A stretch of DNA of 64,000 nt, taken from the NCBI GenBank assembly GCA_947683425.1, contig CANTUQ010000073.1, positions 16,261,001-16,325,000 of the forward strand. The letters are read 5' to 3'. Source of the DNA: Excoecaria cochinchinensis. Its lineage: Eukaryota > Streptophyta > Magnoliopsida > Malpighiales > Euphorbiaceae. The first letter of the stretch is position 1; the number at the start of each line of letters is the position of its first letter. Positions 23,264 through 35,666 of the stretch are shown piece by piece. Under the pieces are notes generated by a model that saw nothing but the letters and a program-made list of their open reading frames with translations, had not been told where the DNA came from and made no database searches. Made by a program: the position numbers and the translations under genes.

Positions 23264-24155
23264 GTTCTAGAATCTCATATGGGCCAATGAACCTCGAACG
23301 TAGCTTACCCTTCCTACCGAATCTTAGAACTTTCCTTTAGGGGAATACTTTAAGGAACACTTTCTCACCTACTTTATATTCTATGTCCTTCCTTTTCAAG
23401 TCACCATAAGACTTTTGGCGCTCTTATGCAGCTTTTAATCTATCTTTAATCACTAGAACCTTTTCTTCTATTTCTTCAATTAAGTCTGACATAATTAACT
23501 TGCTTTCACTAAGCTCCATCCAGCATAAAGGAGTTCTGCACTTCCTTTCATATAGAGACTCATAAGGTGCCATTTGTATGCTTATCTGGTAGCTGTTATT
23601 GTAAGAAAATTTAGGTAAGGGAAGATATCTTTCCCAGCTGCTACCAAATTCTAAGACACAACTTCTCAGCATATCTTCAAGCACCTATAACATAATGCAT
23701 ATGTTTAGCTTTAAATTTCTACCTATTTTATATTTATTCATTAGAGTTTACTGGGTTACCTAAATAACTCTTTCTGACTACCCATCTGTCTGTGGTTGAA
23801 AGGAAGTACTGAAGTGGAGCTTCGTACCCAGTGCTTCTTACAGCTTCTTCCAAAATCGAGTAGCAAATCGAGGATCTCTGCCCGATATAATATAGTAAGG
23901 CACTCCATGAATTTTGACTACTTCATTCATGTAGATCTCTGCTAGCTTGACCAGTGGATAGTCAACCCTCACTGGTAGGAAGTGTGCAAACTTCATCAAT
24001 TTGTCAATAATCACCTAGATGGAATCATGTTTCCTCCTAGTGAAGGGTAATCTAGTGACCAAATGCATCGTGATTCTATCCTATTTTCACTTTGGAACTG
24101 TAAGAGGTTAAAGTAAACCATAGGGAACCTAGTGCTCTGCTTTTACTTGCTGGCA
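23264..24155 (-). pseudogene. Ty3/gypsy integrase, degenerate
   Basis: On the minus strand the order is CQQVKAEH (end of the zinc-binding region), ITMHLVTRLPFT, VIIDKLMKFAHFLPV, GVPYYIISGRDPRF, a LHFSTSFQPQTDG segment, LPKFSYNNSYQ, YERKCRTP and VGEKVFLKV. This is the full run of a plant gypsy integrase. The catalytic SDRD box reads SGRD, so the second catalytic Asp is lost. Stops replace Gln in TDGQSER and elsewhere. The N-terminal zinc finger and upstream RT are missing: at 24,161 another LTR has inserted. Confidence 0.9.
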
Positions 24156-24160
24156 TGTCA

Positions 24161-27100
24161 TGTAATACCCCCAATACGGGACATAAACTATGCACATATT
24201 GCATAGATAGCTGTACATATTCATTCAAGACTGTCGGTTGAAGCAGGGCATTACACTACTTTACACATGCATGTTCCTAACACATTCATGTCATTCTCAA
24301 TCATATCGATATGACTTGTTCCTGTCCATACTCACAATACCAAAATTGCTTTACAAATACAAGATATAATCCATAGATTGAAAATACATATACTTAACTC
24401 ATTTATTTACAATTACATAAACAACACTTTTACATATGAGTTTTACATTACTAAAAGGATTATACAATAATAACTCAAAACTCTACTCCTTAGTTGGCCA
24501 TGACTCCCACATATTGTCCCAGAGCGCAACTCAATTGTTTGAACCTACACAGATAAACACCCATGCTAAGCATAAAAGCTTAGTAGGGATTAATAAATAT
24601 TGGACGACCACTCACAGCAGTCGTTAATCAAACACACAAATCATGGTATTCATAAACATGCTAACATCGACAATATAAGCACAATCTAGTACAATAAAGA
24701 ACATATTTTTTTTGTTACCGATAAGCCTGCATACATTATCTCACTTGTTTGTAGATCATATATAACAGAAACAATCTTCCAATAACAACTATATGATGGA
24801 AAATACTCACATAAATCTAGGCTTATACATTTTCTCAGTTTACTTATTCATTAACTATATTTCAAGTATCCTTAACATGTGTATTATATTTACTTATACA
24901 TATGTATTAATGTATCTATACATTCTATATGTTTGTGCTTTAATCATAATATATCTTTCATTCAAGTTCCAATCACATACATTAGCATATGTTACTATGT
25001 ATTCATGTACAATAACCATACAAGATAAGTCATTAATGTTTAAGTCATTACGTTCTTCATTTATTAATGAACTATACAAGTCTTAATCATGACCATTTTC
25101 TATTTTAAATCACCCTATGATACCTCTTAGTTATTTTCGTTATCGTTTATATGCACAAAAGTTGCTAGGTACATGTGCATGACAAATATACAATGAATGC
25201 CCATTTTTCGTCCAATTAATCATTCTATAACTAAAGCATAGTCAAGAACACACTTTGCTTCACACCAGGTTTATGTCTGGTCATATTCAAATTACCAAAA
25301 ATTAAAAAAAAAATCTTTTAATTACCTACAGATCATGCATTTCAAGTATTCATAGTATATCATGCATGCTTATGGTTATTATACTATTCATATACAAAAA
25401 GAAAACATATTTAGGTTTATCATGTTACCTTACTTACATGTTACAAATACAAAATTATATCATTACAGAATAATTATAACATATATTACCTTAGAACCCA
25501 AAAAGAAACCTACAAAAGATAATCTTTCTATAACCGTGTCGGCCATCAACCCTGTGGTTTGGCCTTGTGAGTGAAACTGACACTGGTACCTACACGAATT
25601 AAAAACTCATGCTAAGCATAAAGCTTAGTTGGAAATTGACAAATAAAGATGACCACTCATAGCAGTCATTAAATAAAGCATACAAATTATAATATTCTTC
25701 TAAATGTAATGAGCATACTTCAAAGCAGTAAGGAAGTATATTATTTAAAGCATACATAGCATGTTCACATTGTTAATTCTCAACAAATTAGACATCAGGA
25801 TTCTGAGCCCATATTATCACTTATCACATACAGATCACATTGCATAATTAAACATTGCCTACTTTTCTATGGGTGTGGATAAGCGGGAGAACTGTTTGGC
25901 ACACCCGAAGGTGAGAATATCAATACCCGAAGGTATACAGACCTGGCACACCCAAAGGTGAGAATTATAGGAGTATCGTATACTAGTATACTCGAAGGTA
26001 AGAATAAAAACGACATCTAGTCTCATAAGTAAGACACAATAAATGTCAATCAGACTAGCAGCTGCTTGAGCATCCTATACGCATGCCTATCTATCCATAT
26101 CCTAGACTAGCTAAGTAGGCCCTACTATTAGTTCAAAATTATTTATAATAGTATCGCAATCACATGTGTACATTCATAAGTAAATAATTGCATTTATACT
26201 TCAAAAAAAAATCAGGAAATTAGCAATCATTATGCCAATAATTATTATTCAAAGACATAATGCTCCATTTGAGCATTATATTCATATTATCATATTTTAA
26301 GGTTTAATTCATGACTAATGCATGTATATAAATGTTAAATATCAATAAACATACTTGACAAATTTCATGCACTTTTGAATAAATTTGGGATTGATAAAGT
26401 AAGAAAAACTCATAATTTATATTACTGAAACAATGGCAGAATTTCAAGTCTACTGTGTTTGAAGAATTACAACTAGAAAATGACATTTTTGGGAAAAATT
26501 CCCTCATAAAAAATGTTCTACTATGCGTTATGGTTATCATGGCACAAAAATCATCCCATTTGGACCTGTATCCTAAGAGTTGTATATGCTCATTAGAACA
26601 CAAACTGCTCAAATAGTGTAACTGGGCAATTTTTGACACTAGGCAGAATTTTGGGTCTACTGTTTTTGATGAATTTCACCTAACAAATGACATTTATAGA
26701 AAAAAGTTCCTCATAAAAAATGTTCTACTTTGTCTTATGGTTATCAGGGCACAAACATAATCCAATTTGGTCTGGTAACTTAAAAGTTATGCTCATTAGA
26801 ACACAAACTGCTCCAATAGTGTAACTGTGCAATTTTAGACACTAGGCAAAATTAGAAGTCCAATTTGCAAAAGCATTTACACCAAGTAAAAGACATTTTC
26901 AGGAAAAAGTCTCTCATAACATATGTTCTATTATGTCTTAAATTTATCATGGAACAAAAATTATTGCAATTGGATTTATATTCTAAGTGTTATGTTCATT
27001 AGAACACAAACTGCTCTATTTAAAGGGACATAATTCCATTTTAACATTTAGCTGAATTTTTGCGTGCCTTAGAGGCAAAAACTTGATTTTTATTTCTTCT

Positions 27101-27270
27101 AGACTATTAAAGGTCTATGTCTTAAGGTTCTATAGAAATTAGAATCATATCATTTAGAGGTCTACAAGTCTAGTTATGCTCAAAATTCCAGAATTGGCTC
27201 AAATGAACCAAAAGCTGGAAATTAACAAATTTAATTTCTAACATCAAAAGCCATGAAATCCGGCCAAATC
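24161..27270. mobile_element. giant LTR sequence, part 1 (starts TGTAATACCCCC)
   Basis: It begins TGTAATACCCCC directly after a gypsy integrase codon, with TGTCA preceding it, so it entered that gene. Non-coding throughout. About 1.05 kb apart it carries two versions of a block containing CTAAGCATA(AA)AGCTTAG (24,566-24,583 and 25,612-25,628), followed by GACCACTCA(C/T)AGCAGTC, so part of it is duplicated. It resembles the start of the 3,025-5,668 LTR. A related LTR (27,271-32,462) interrupts it; a possible continuation is 32,464-33,239. Confidence 0.6.
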
Positions 27271-30200
27271 TATAACACCCTTATAACATTGTACTATACA
27301 TAGGATAACAGATAACATATCATTGAATAGTCGCTAATAACATTACACTCAATAGTACGTTAATTTTTTTTTTCTAACATTCAAATATTCAATCACACTA
27401 AAATAAACAATTCATATATAAATCTGCTCATATACCTTGCACTATACATATATAACCTTAAAAGATCCGTACAAATAGATTTCAATCCTGGTCCATCGAT
27501 CATATACATGCCATGTCTACGCTATCGTCCTTGCTATCTGTCACTTATTACAAATCAATAGTCACACTTAAGCCACTTTAAACTTCCTACTTCTCATAAC
27601 TTGCACGCAGTTACAAAACTACGTGCTGAGTATTAAAAATGTCCAATTGTGGATACATATCCTAAACTTTCCATATAAAATTATGCATGCACAAACAAGC
27701 TTTTTTGTTTCAATGCCATTTAAATACAATATGTATATTATACTAATTAATCAAGTTAATATTTACAAACGATCGTATTTTATTTAACTCTTTTTGTACT
27801 ATTTTCTTTGTCATACTCTCCACTACTATGATTACCGTTATTACATTTCACTATCGGTTCAAACTACTTTCATTTCAATGGCGGGCTATTGATTTTGTAC
27901 TATTGACTTAGGTTATTAACATTATCACTATATCATTATCTTTTTAACATTATTAACACTATTATCATTTCATTATCTTTTTAACCTTCGTTACTTTTCT
28001 ATTAACACTTTATTTAATTTTAGGGACATATACTAAATAATCACATTAGTTTTTGTTTTACCTTTTTAATAATTTATTCTAGTCCTTTAGTATTAGTACT
28101 TTATTCAATTATAATAGTATTAATTCTATTATTGTCCATTATTAGTATTATCATCATCTTTATTATTATTATTATTATTATTATTATTGTTATTATTATT
28201 ATTATATTGATACAATTACAATTCTTAGTAACACTCATTTTATCATTGTCATTATTCATTTAACTCCCATTATTAACGTGAACATAATTAGTTTACGATT
28301 TCATTCTTCATTTACTTATTTTATTCTTTTTACCAATCTTAATTAGTATTCATTTTTATTTTACATTCCATATATAAAATATCCATAAATTTTTTTTTAT
28401 TACCAAATGATGCACACAATTACATACATATATTTAAATAAGCATGAATCATAAATAGTTTTACTATTTCATTTAGCATATTCTTAATTATTAATTATTT
28501 ATCTTCATTCAATTAATCCATGTACAGCTTACGTAACTTATATTCTACATTATTTTATTCATTTTATTATTATTATCACTGCTATTATTATTTATTACTC
28601 TATTCATCTGCTAGAATTGTTGTGTTCACTATATTTATCAATCCACTTTTTACCCCAATTACATTTTAACTCTTTAATTTACATTATTATTGTCAAATTT
28701 CAGTTTAGTCGCTTAACATGACTCAATTTACAATTTTACTCTTTGCTTTACCCATAATGACAATTGTGCCATTATTTACCTGTTCCTCATAATTAACTTA
28801 CAATTTGACTTGTAAACTCCTTATTAGTCCAAAATTATTGTTCTTGCGCCAATTTATTCTTTTATTCTTTATACTAATATTATTCATTAAATATTCTACT
28901 TTTTCTTAATTACACTATTAATTTATATACTATTATCAATTTACAAGTTACTCATTGAATAAATACTATTATTGTGAATTTACAATTCCATCCTTAATCT
29001 TTCACTAAATTAACCCATAGACAAATAAATTATCTTATTGTCAATTTAATTCATTAGTAACCTTACTTATTCATTCAATCATCCATTACCACTTAGCTTC
29101 CTAATTATTTCTTATATTTTCATTTAATTTACATTTTAATCCTTATTTAACTCAATCATCATAAATTTACTTTTTAATACTTACACTTCACTAATTTACA
29201 ATATTGCCCTTCAATCCTATTTATTTACAATAATGCCACTGGGAAATTTTTATTTTCACATTAATTTCATTGCTTTACATGCCATTTGCTAATTAGTCCT
29301 TATTAGATCATTCTTATACTAAGTTGCACTTAGATCCTTTTACTTTCATCCAAATTACAATTTTACCCTTCATTTTCATTATAGTTACAGTTATGCCATT
29401 TATGCCATTTCTTTTTTTTACCTTTCTTACTAAATTCATTAATTATTATGTAAAATTACTATTTAATCCTTAAATATTGTTTTTGCACCCTATTATCTTT
29501 TAGTCCTTAAATTATCACTATTTTACTAGTTTAATATTTAATCACCGAATATTCCATGATTACCTTATTTTCCTATATTATTACGTATAATTACAATTAT
29601 ACCCTTAATACATTTAAATTCTTGCAATTTAGTCCTTATTATATTATTCTTATACTAATTTACACCTAAGTCCTTTTAGTTTCATTTAAATTACAATATT
29701 ACCATTTCTATTCCCATTTATTTACATAATTACTATTATATCCAATTACCTGAACATTTTTACATTTTAGTCGTTTTTCCATTCTATTTTCTTCTATTAG
29801 AATTTATTCATTCATCTAAATTCATTTTTCATTATTTTAACTTACAATTTACCGTTTAATCCCTTAAATATTATTTTTAAGCCAATTTATGTTTTAGTCC
29901 TTATACAATTATCAATTTATTTACTTTACCAATTTGTTTCATATTTTCTCTTATTTATCCTTATTAATTGTTAAATTTACACTTTTGACATGTAATCCTT
30001 AAATCTTTTTAATTTCTTACAGTTAAGTCCTTTATTACTCTTCTTCTCATTTTAACTTCCATTTACTCACCTTAATCCATTTTTTACCATTTTAAAATTA
30101 ATTTTTACAATTTTGCCCTTAGTATCAATCCGGTAGAAATCTCTGAACCAGATACATGGGATGTAGACCCCACAGATCCACTACATTTTAGAGTAATCCC

Positions 30201-32462
30201 GAAGGATAACCCATACATTTCATTTCATTTTACATTTCAATATTTGAACATTCCAACATTTTAGTAGACCATCATTGGCCTACTTAAGCGAGCGTCATGA
30301 CTCGTACCGCGATGTGGAATCCCTATGACTAGCCAACTATATTTTGAACTAGATTTGACTATCAAACCACTACTAAGGGCAACAACATTATTCATTCAAT
30401 CCAATTTCTATTAGATACATAACATAAATCTTTATTCACATTGTTAACTTTCCGGATATACTATATGGCTAATATAACATATCCATTTTCAATTCATTCT
30501 TTTTCAATCAAATCAATTCCAATTCACTTATTTTTCAATTCCAACATCAATTATGCCATAAAATAAATTAAAGACAACTTATTCTATACTTTTTTTCCTC
30601 TAAACATAATACAATTACCAATTAAAAAAAAATATTCAATTTAATTTTAATAATTCCCAAATAATTAATATACACTCAATTTGCATTATTTATTCATTTT
30701 GTGCCTTTATACTTAATAAATAATCAAAATACACCCTAAGTAAACCATATACATAATTCGGCCCAACTATTATCTTTTTATTAATTTTTTATCCTTCACT
30801 CATTTATCATTAATTAAACTAGATTACAAATTAATTAGCATATTTATACTATTAATTTGCATTAAACCACAAAATATACCAAGATATACCTTAATATACC
30901 ATTCGGCCTCCGTTATGTCCATGATATACACTTTGTTGCTTTTTGTTTTAAGTATTTCAATTATCATTTTTAACATCCATAAACATACTTGTAAGGTTTA
31001 TTTCAATTTAACATGCATTTATCATACATATACCATATAAACATAACCTAAAATCATACATATTTAATGGAAAGAGTGGGATATTGTATCCACTAACCTC
31101 ATTTTCTTGTTCTCCACTCCTTAATCTTCATTTTCCTTCCCTTAATCCTTTGAAGCACCATCACTTCCCTTGTATACTATAAGTGGTCGAATATGTTCAT
31201 CAAAGAAACCATCATAAATTTGCTTCCTTTTTGCAATATAATTACATAAACATCATCTAAATACCCTAAAATACCTATTTGAACCTTTAAATAAAATTAT
31301 AGAACCCTAAATCACTTATCTCATTTTTAAGACACAACTTTTGTTACTTACTTTTCCCCACTTCTTTCACTTCAAATGAGCTTTTTAGACCATTAGTAAT
31401 GAAAATAGAGGCTGGATTTTACTTAGGAAGGTTAAATTTGGGGAGAACTTTGAAAGAAGAATGAAAAAAATTATGGAGAAATGTAGAATACTCCATTCGG
31501 CCAAGAGAAGGGAGGAGAGGGCCGGAGAGAATTTTGGAGTTTGGCTAATTTTTTAGCCTTATATAGGGGTATTAAGTGGGCGTGGGCCTAGTTCAACTAA
31601 TTGGGCCAACCCAAAAGTCTATTTAGGTTAATAAGCCCATTTTCTAATCAAAAATTGTTTCTATCACTTTTCAAGATCAATTCCTTCCAAAATTAATTCC
31701 ATAATTCATAAAATATATTTATTTGGTTCCATAAAATTTTTTTGGTCAATCGGAGACCGTTTTTCGGTCCGATAATTTCTTACCAATCCAATAACCCAAT
31801 TTTCTGTCCCACCGTAAAATTTATTTTTCATCACCATATGATTATCCCCATTATCTAGAGCAAATCGATATTTTTAGATAATTTTTCTGAGCTCCATAGC
31901 TCCAGTTAGAGCTCGGTCAATTCTTGGTAAAACTGGTCAATTCTTGGTAAAATCGGTCCAACCGATTCGATTCTTTGGTTGAACCGGTTTGGTTCATTAT
32001 TCATCATCCCCTTCCTTTATGCTCTTAATAACCTATTTAACCTTAGTTTCAACTCAATCAAGGTCAATTTTCACTTAAATTGAATCAGTCTAATTAACCA
32101 ATTTTTTAGTGCTTTCATAAATTTTTTTTTCCATACCAAACTGTTACACACATTATTCTAACCCTATCTTTACCTTCAGATAACTTTTCAGATGTCATTT
32201 ACTATTTAAAAAGTCCGGTCAAATCTCGATCAAATCTAGTTACTATTTGAACCGAACCCGAGGCTTTTTCTTATTTTTGACTTTTAGAGACCTATTTGAC
32301 CACATTTTCACTCCAAATTACATCCTTGAACTCCATATAACTTGTACTTTCCAATTATCCAATAAAATATTTTTTGACCCGGGCTGGTACTATTCACCAT
32401 GGTATCACTATTCATGGCCGAAAAACCACTATTACCGAAAGTAACTATTTTGGGCCATTACA
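27271..32462 (-). mobile_element. giant solo LTR (5.19 kb), family TGTAATGGCCC, inverted copy
   Basis: Its right end CTATTTTGGGCCATTACA is the minus-strand LTR start (TGTAATGGCCC) and its left end TATAACACCCTTA corresponds to the far end of the 14,079-18,738 copy. AAATC on the left (27,266-27,270) recurs as AAATC at 32,464-32,468 with one extra A between, a likely target duplication. No gene is present; most of it is T-rich 'AATTTAGTCCTTA' and 'CAATTTTACCCTT' style sequence. Confidence 0.72.
28159..28207. repeat. (ATT)n microsatellite
   Basis: An ATT/TTA trinucleotide run of roughly 14-16 units with one TTG variant lies inside the giant LTR. Another short ATT cluster lies near 28,560-28,600. 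Confidence 0.9.
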
Positions 32463-32463
32463 A

Positions 32464-33239
32464 AAATCAACATTAAATTTCAATTTCATAAACAAATTCA
32501 CATATTATATACCTTACATTTTATTTCAATTCAACCTACCCAAACGTGGATAAACCCTAAATTCCAAAACCTAGTTGTTGGACAAAACTTCTTCAAAATT
32601 GCTCAATCTTGTGCTTTCACTTTGCCATTCTTCTTTCTACTAGTTTCTTCTTCTAATTCATAATAATTTCTTTATTAACAACTCAATCATAATCCACTTC
32701 TATAGATTTTATCACCAAAAGAAAAAGAGAATAAGATAATAAAGGGAAGAATCACTTACCAATTTAACTTGAATAATACAACTCCAATTTAATAAGCTTA
32801 ATTTTCCTTGAGTTCTTTAGTTTAACATTCATGAGAGATCGAAGGAGTAGCTACAGATTTTTGGCTGAATTCCCTTTCCTATTTCAGCCAAGAATGACCT
32901 TTTTAAATGGCATATCAATTCATTCCTTGTAATATGCTAGGTGTCAACTTTTCATCAAGCCACATTTCATATAATAAGGTTAAACACTCTTTTTAATCCC
33001 TTAGGCATTATTTATTCCATTTAACAAACAATAGAACTCTGTTAATATTTACAGGCCCACGACATAATTTCATTTATTCATAATTAACATAATTTAACAT
33101 TGTACCAATTTACCGTGTCTTTTAAGAAAAAGATAGTTAAGTCCTTTTTGACATGTCAATCACATAAACATGCATTTTCAGTTGTCATATTACCTTAATC
33201 ATGCATCAATACTACTAGGGTGTATTTCAGGGCCTTACA
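32464..33239 (-). mobile_element. giant LTR sequence, part 2 (ends GGGCCTTACA)
   Basis: T-rich non-coding sequence. The right end reads, on the minus strand, TGTAAGGCCCTGAAATACACCC, a typical start for this LTR group. The GGCTGAA/TTCAGCC stem near 32,865-32,900 and the TCAAGCCACATTTCAT block parallel 13,605-13,730. It may be the other end of the LTR starting at 24,161, but TGTCA is not found directly after it, so the pairing is uncertain. Confidence 0.5.
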
Positions 33240-33499
33240 TAACTATTTACCTGTAGCTATGACTCTAGCAGGCTTACTTACATACCAAGACATATTGACA
33301 ACAACTTAGAGTCACATTACTGTGACAAATATTATCAAGACATATCGATAACAGATAAGAGCCATATTATGGTGACTAGTATGAGTATACAAATATACAT
33401 ACACATTCAAAATATGCTAATATCATAGTGGCAAGCAAGAGTACACATGTACAAGTATGTATTTACGTTTCTTCCATTCAGATTATAAGATAAGATATA
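33240..33499. other. non-coding, LTR-like repeat fragment
   Basis: It contains a degenerate duplication: AAGACATATTGACAACA...GAGTCACATTACTGTGAC and AAGACATATCGATAACA...GAGCCATATTATGGTGAC, a pattern also seen in the middle of the other giant LTRs. No gene is seen. Confidence 0.5.
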
Positions 33500-33592
33500 C
33501 ATACATACATACATACATACATACATACATACATGCATGCATGCATGTATATATATATATATAAGATAAGATATACACACATACATACATAC

Positions 33593-33625
<33 letters not shown>

Positions 33626-33683
33626 TATCTTATCTTATATATATATATATATACACACACACATATATATATATATGTATATA

Positions 33684-33757
<74 letters not shown>

Positions 33758-33776
33758 CATATATACATATATATAC

Positions 33777-33815
<39 letters not shown>

Positions 33816-33962
33816 CATATATATACATACATATATATACATATAGATACATACATATAGATACATACATATACATACATATATATACATATATATATAA
33901 ATATATATACATATAGATACATACATATAGATACATACATATAGATACATACATATACATAC

Positions 33963-33995
<33 letters not shown>

Positions 33996-34020
33996 AATAT
34001 ATATACATATATATATATAC

Positions 34021-34071
<51 letters not shown>

Positions 34072-34118
34072 TATATATACATATGTATAAATATATATAT
34101 GTATGTATATATATATAT
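33500..34118. repeat. compound CATA/TA microsatellite
   Basis: About 600 bp of CATA, TATG and TA repeats with embedded ACAC and GATA variants. Because TA/CATA repeats lack stops in several frames, they give long artificial Tyr/Ile reading frames on both strands that are not genes. Confidence 0.97.
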
Positions 34119-34219
34119 AAGAAGTATGTTTCAAAATAAGAACAAGTCATTTGAAACACACACACACACACACATATATATATGCTTCAAATCACTTGTT
34201 CTTATTTTGAAACATACTT

Positions 34220-34222
<3 letters not shown>
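34119..34222. repeat. 37-bp inverted repeat flanking a CA/TA core (MITE-like hairpin)
   Basis: 34,119-34,155 and 34,186-34,222 are reverse complements at 36 of 37 positions and enclose a CA then TA run. The arms contain GTTTCAAAATAAG, a string also seen at the ends of some plant mariner/Stowaway-like MITEs. TA repeats on both sides would mask a TA target duplication. It may be a small MITE or a fold-back of the microsatellite flank. Confidence 0.75.

Positions 34223-34274
<52 letters not shown>
34223..34274. repeat. (TA)n tract at the viral border
   Basis: A nearly pure TA run joins directly to viral sequence at 34,275. In the intact viral arrangement (copy B) the same place reads CTATATAG before TTAATTCC, so the join falls at a short TA-rich microhomology. 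Confidence 0.9.
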
Positions 34275-34277
<3 letters not shown>

Positions 34278-34319
34278 ATTCCTCTATTTCTCTTCTTATA
34301 TCTAAATCTTATCTAAAAA

Positions 34320-34571
34320 ATGTCCGATCCCGTCCGTTTTGGTATCAGAGCCTGGGGGGAAGAGGAGATAGTTTTATTTAAGTTATTTAGAACAATTATT
34401 TTAATGAAATTTGTTATAGAAATAGTTACAGACAGGATAGTTCATGAAAGTAAGAAACGTTGGTCAGCCCTGAAGGCGTGCGTTGGTCAGCCAATAGCCC
34501 AGGAGAGGCGTAAGGTGGTCCCGCAGCTGGGTGGTCCCGTGAATACTTTCAGGTTCAATCTTTACTGTTAA
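34320..34571 (+). CDS. copy A leader ORF overlapping the primer-binding site (83 aa)
   Basis: It starts 20 nt before the primer-binding site and reads through it: the site encodes part of GIRAWG. The product is 83 aa with a central hydrophobic/basic stretch (FKLFRTIILMKFVIEIV) and a basic C-terminal half. No family is recognised. It ends 35 nt before the movement protein start. In copy B it has a stop at codon 69, and copy D lacks the start codon. It may be a regulatory leader ORF rather than a working protein gene; pararetrovirus leaders usually contain such ORFs. Confidence 0.4.
   Translation: MSDPVRFGIRAWGEEEIVLFKLFRTIILMKFVIEIVTDRIVHESKKRWSALKACVGQPIAQERRKVVPQLGGPVNTFRFNLYC
34340..34352 (+). 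other. viral primer-binding site, copy A (tRNA-Met)
   Basis: TGGTATCAGAGCC is the complement of the 3' end of plant initiator tRNA-Met, which primes minus-strand DNA synthesis in Caulimoviridae. By convention it is position 1 of the circular genome and marks the minus-strand discontinuity of virion DNA. A run of six G follows. Confidence 0.93.
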
Positions 34572-34606
34572 TTATTTCTAAGCATATTTGATTAAGATAA
34601 GCTGTT

Positions 34607-35659
34607 ATGAATAGGTTATCTAAAATTCTCTCTGAAAACCAATCAGGTTCTAATTCTAATTCAGATAGAGATTTAGGAAATTCTTTAGATATGAATTCTC
34701 TAGAAATTAATATAGATAAAGTAGAACAAGATTTACATAATTGGACTATTCCAAAACAGAATATTAAAACGATATATTCAATAGGAACTTTTGATTTTAT
34801 GTCTAGTTATTCAATTAAAACAACAGAACAAACTTTACCAATAAACCAGGAACATGCTAATATTCAATTATTTTCAGGAGAAGCTATTAATAATCATCGA
34901 AGAAATAAATATAAATATTTACATATAGGAGCAGTCCAAATAGCTATTAAACCTTTATTCAGGTTAGGATTAGATGTCCCTGTTTTAATGTGTTTAAGAG
35001 ATGCCAGACATTTAGATTTTTCAAATTCCTTATTAGCCATGGCAGAAACTAATTTAGCAAATGGACCAGTCTATTTTAATTGTTACCCAGGATTTACTTT
35101 AAGTTTAAATGATAGACATTTGATGGATACCTTAACTTTGACAGTTAAAGCAAAAAATTTAAATGTTAAAGAAGAAGTAAAAGCAGTAGCTGTAATTTAT
35201 AGGGTATATTATAAGGTTATGACAACTTCAATTAATCCTAAATCAGTAAATACTTTAACAAGAGATGAAACTATTATATTTGAAGGAAATAAGGCACACT
35301 CTAATATTCAAATACCTAAAAGGTTAAAATGGGATGAAATAACTAGATCAACCAGATGGAATCTTCAGGAAATAAGTGAACCCAGACTAATAAACATAGA
35401 TGATCAGGTTTCTAGAATAATAGAACATACAGATGGATCTGTAGAAATAGACTTTACAAATACTCCTCAGTCAGGTAGACATTCAGTATACTCTAATAAT
35501 AGACCTTCTACTTCAACCAGTACTCTAAGACGTACCACTTCAGCTAGAAATTTAGATATTAGAGGAATAGATTTTAGAGGAAATATTCCTAAACCTATAT
35601 ATACAGAAGAAACTGAATCATCTGCAAGCCCTACTAGATCTCAAATGGAAAGCTTTTAA
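34607..35659 (+). CDS. viral movement protein (30K superfamily), copy A
   Basis: A 350-aa protein matching the caulimovirid movement protein family, which modifies plasmodesmata for cell-to-cell spread. The core runs from about residue 100 to 215. It includes IGAVQIAIKPLF (107-118), the conserved Asp region LRDAR around D132, the PGFTLSLND segment and a YRVYYKVM end of the beta core. The N-terminal 90 residues are acidic/Asn-rich and the C-terminus is Ser/Thr/Arg-rich (RPSTSTSTLRRTTSARN) and probably disordered. Here it is a separate ORF, ending 7 nt before the polyprotein, not fused to it. The frame is open throughout. Confidence 0.93.
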   Translation: MNRLSKILSENQSGSNSNSDRDLGNSLDMNSLEINIDKVEQDLHNWTIPKQNIKTIYSIGTFDFMSSYSIKTTEQTLPINQEHANIQLFSGEAINNHRRNKYKYLHIGAVQIAIKPLFRLGLDVPVLMCLRDARHLDFSNSLLAMAETNLANGPVYFNCYPGFTLSLNDRHLMDTLTLTVKAKNLNVKEEVKAVAVIYRVYYKVMTTSINPKSVNTLTRDETIIFEGNKAHSNIQIPKRLKWDEITRSTRWNLQEISEPRLINIDDQVSRIIEHTDGSVEIDFTNTPQSGRHSVYSNNRPSTSTSTLRRTTSARNLDIRGIDFRGNIPKPIYTEETESSASPTRSQMESF

Positions 35660-35666
35660 TCAAATA

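Noticed and set aside
26304..26639. 111-aa minus-strand ORF in the giant LTR as a host gene
   Set aside because: It overlaps degenerate duplicated LTR sequence (a block repeated near 26,640-27,010), with no domain or codon signal.
33154..33158. TGTCA at 33,154 as the right target duplication of the LTR starting at 24,161
   Set aside because: The matching LTR terminus would have to be TTTTTGACA, while a much better terminus (GGGCCTTACA) lies at 33,239; left unresolved.
33478..34171. Several long Tyr/Ile-rich reading frames on both strands
   Set aside because: They are translations of TA/CATA microsatellite, which has few stops in several frames; no gene signal.
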